NCBI GenBank assembly: GCA_019241495.1
Contig: JAFAWZ010000219.1
Coordinates: 1 to 6,440 of the forward strand
DNA from: Acidimicrobiales bacterium
GTDB taxonomy: Bacteria > Actinomycetota > Acidimicrobiia > Acidimicrobiales > Palsa-688
DNA length: 6,440 nt
Direction of reading: 5' to 3'
Shown here: positions 6,050-6,440 of the stretch, one piece after another
Position numbering within the stretch: the stretch's first letter is position 1
Layout of the letters: every line of letters begins with the position of its first letter
The notes under the pieces: generated by a model
Database searches by the model: none
Told to the model about the DNA's origin: nothing
Seen by the model: only the letters and a program-made list of their open reading frames with translations
Position numbers and translations under genes: made by a program

Positions 6050-6440
6050 ATGGCATCCGTCACCGTCGACGATCTGGACCGCAAGATCCTCCATGCCCTG
6101 TACATCGACGGCCGAGCCCCGTTCAACCGTCTGGCCACGGTGCTCGGCACCTCGGAGCAGACGGTGGCCCGCCGCTACCGCCGCCTGAACCAATCCGGCG
6201 CCCTACGGGTGGTCGCCCAGCTTGACCGGGCCCGTCTCGGGCAGTCCGACTGGGCCCTGCGCATCCGCTGCCCCCCCAATACGACGATGCCTCTCGCAAA
6301 GGCGCTGGCCACCCGTCGTGACGTGTCGTGGGTACAGCTCACCTCGGGCGGAACCGAGATCTTCTGCACTGTCCGAGGTGGCGACGAGCGGCGGCGGACC
6401 GACCTCCTCTTGGACCAGCTTCCCTCCAGTGGGCGGATCA
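6050..6440 (+). CDS. Lrp/AsnC-family transcriptional regulator, C-terminus off window
   Basis: The first 130 codons of an Lrp/AsnC-type DNA-binding protein run off the right edge with no stop. It starts MASVTVDDLDRKILHALYIDGRAP, the classic opening of the family (D-x-x-D-x-x-I/L-x-x-L). The helix-turn-helix lies at about 25-52 (FNRLATVLGTSEQTVARRYRRL region, recognition helix around S35-R45). A ligand-sensing alpha/beta region begins at about 67 (WALRIRC, then W94, SGGTE 99-103, FCTV 105-108). Proteins of this sort may be single-unit (about 150-160 residues) or carry two tandem units (about 320 residues); the window cannot tell. The ATG at 6050 is the only in-frame start preceding the DDLD motif nearby, with no clear Shine-Dalgarno sequence. 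Its divergent position suggests that it controls the MFS pump and itself through the shared 84-bp region. Confidence 0.92.
   Translation, partial: MASVTVDDLDRKILHALYIDGRAPFNRLATVLGTSEQTVARRYRRLNQSGALRVVAQLDRARLGQSDWALRIRCPPNTTMPLAKALATRRDVSWVQLTSGGTEIFCTVRGGDERRRTDLLLDQLPSSGRI

Noticed and set aside
5966..6193. N-terminal extension of the MFS protein by 76 codons
   Set aside because: It is antisense to the Lrp-type gene and shows no protein character; TM1 begins a few residues after the ATG at 5965.

Overview
The window is GC-rich chromosomal DNA (strong G/C at third codon positions, GTG as well as ATG starts, sparse Shine-Dalgarno sequences). This and the protein styles (LSTAM-type exporter, an Lrp/AsnC protein next to a DHA2 MFS pump) point to a high-GC Gram-positive, most probably an actinobacterium. 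The species cannot be named from the sequence. No rRNA, tRNA, CRISPR array, IS element or phage gene is visible.

Layout. Four genes lie on the minus strand and one on the plus strand. From the right edge: a partial Lrp/AsnC-type regulator (6050 to the edge, plus) is divergent from a 14-TM drug/H+ antiporter of the EmrB/QacA (DHA2) type (4352-5965, minus), with an 84-bp shared control region between them. A 168-bp gap (4184-4351) with an elaborate nested inverted repeat follows. Then comes a tight minus-strand operon: a MarR-family repressor (3689-4183), ABC exporter half-transporter 1 (1785-3692) and ABC exporter half-transporter 2 (1-1785, last few dozen residues off the left edge). Stop and start codons overlap at both operon junctions.

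How it works together (inference). These are two adjacent export modules, each with its own regulator: Lrp/AsnC with the proton-driven MFS pump, and MarR with the ABC pump. The two ABC halves look like an obligate heterodimer with one degenerate ATP site. Half 1 has Asp in place of the Walker B catalytic Glu and Asp in place of the Q-loop Gln. Half 2 has canonical Walker B and Q-loop residues but an altered signature (LSSGE). The protein families are familiar, and I see no clearly new multi-gene system. The least explained parts are non-coding: the nested dyad at 4249-4333, the 17-bp direct repeats at 5969-6013, and the apparently leaderless marR start.
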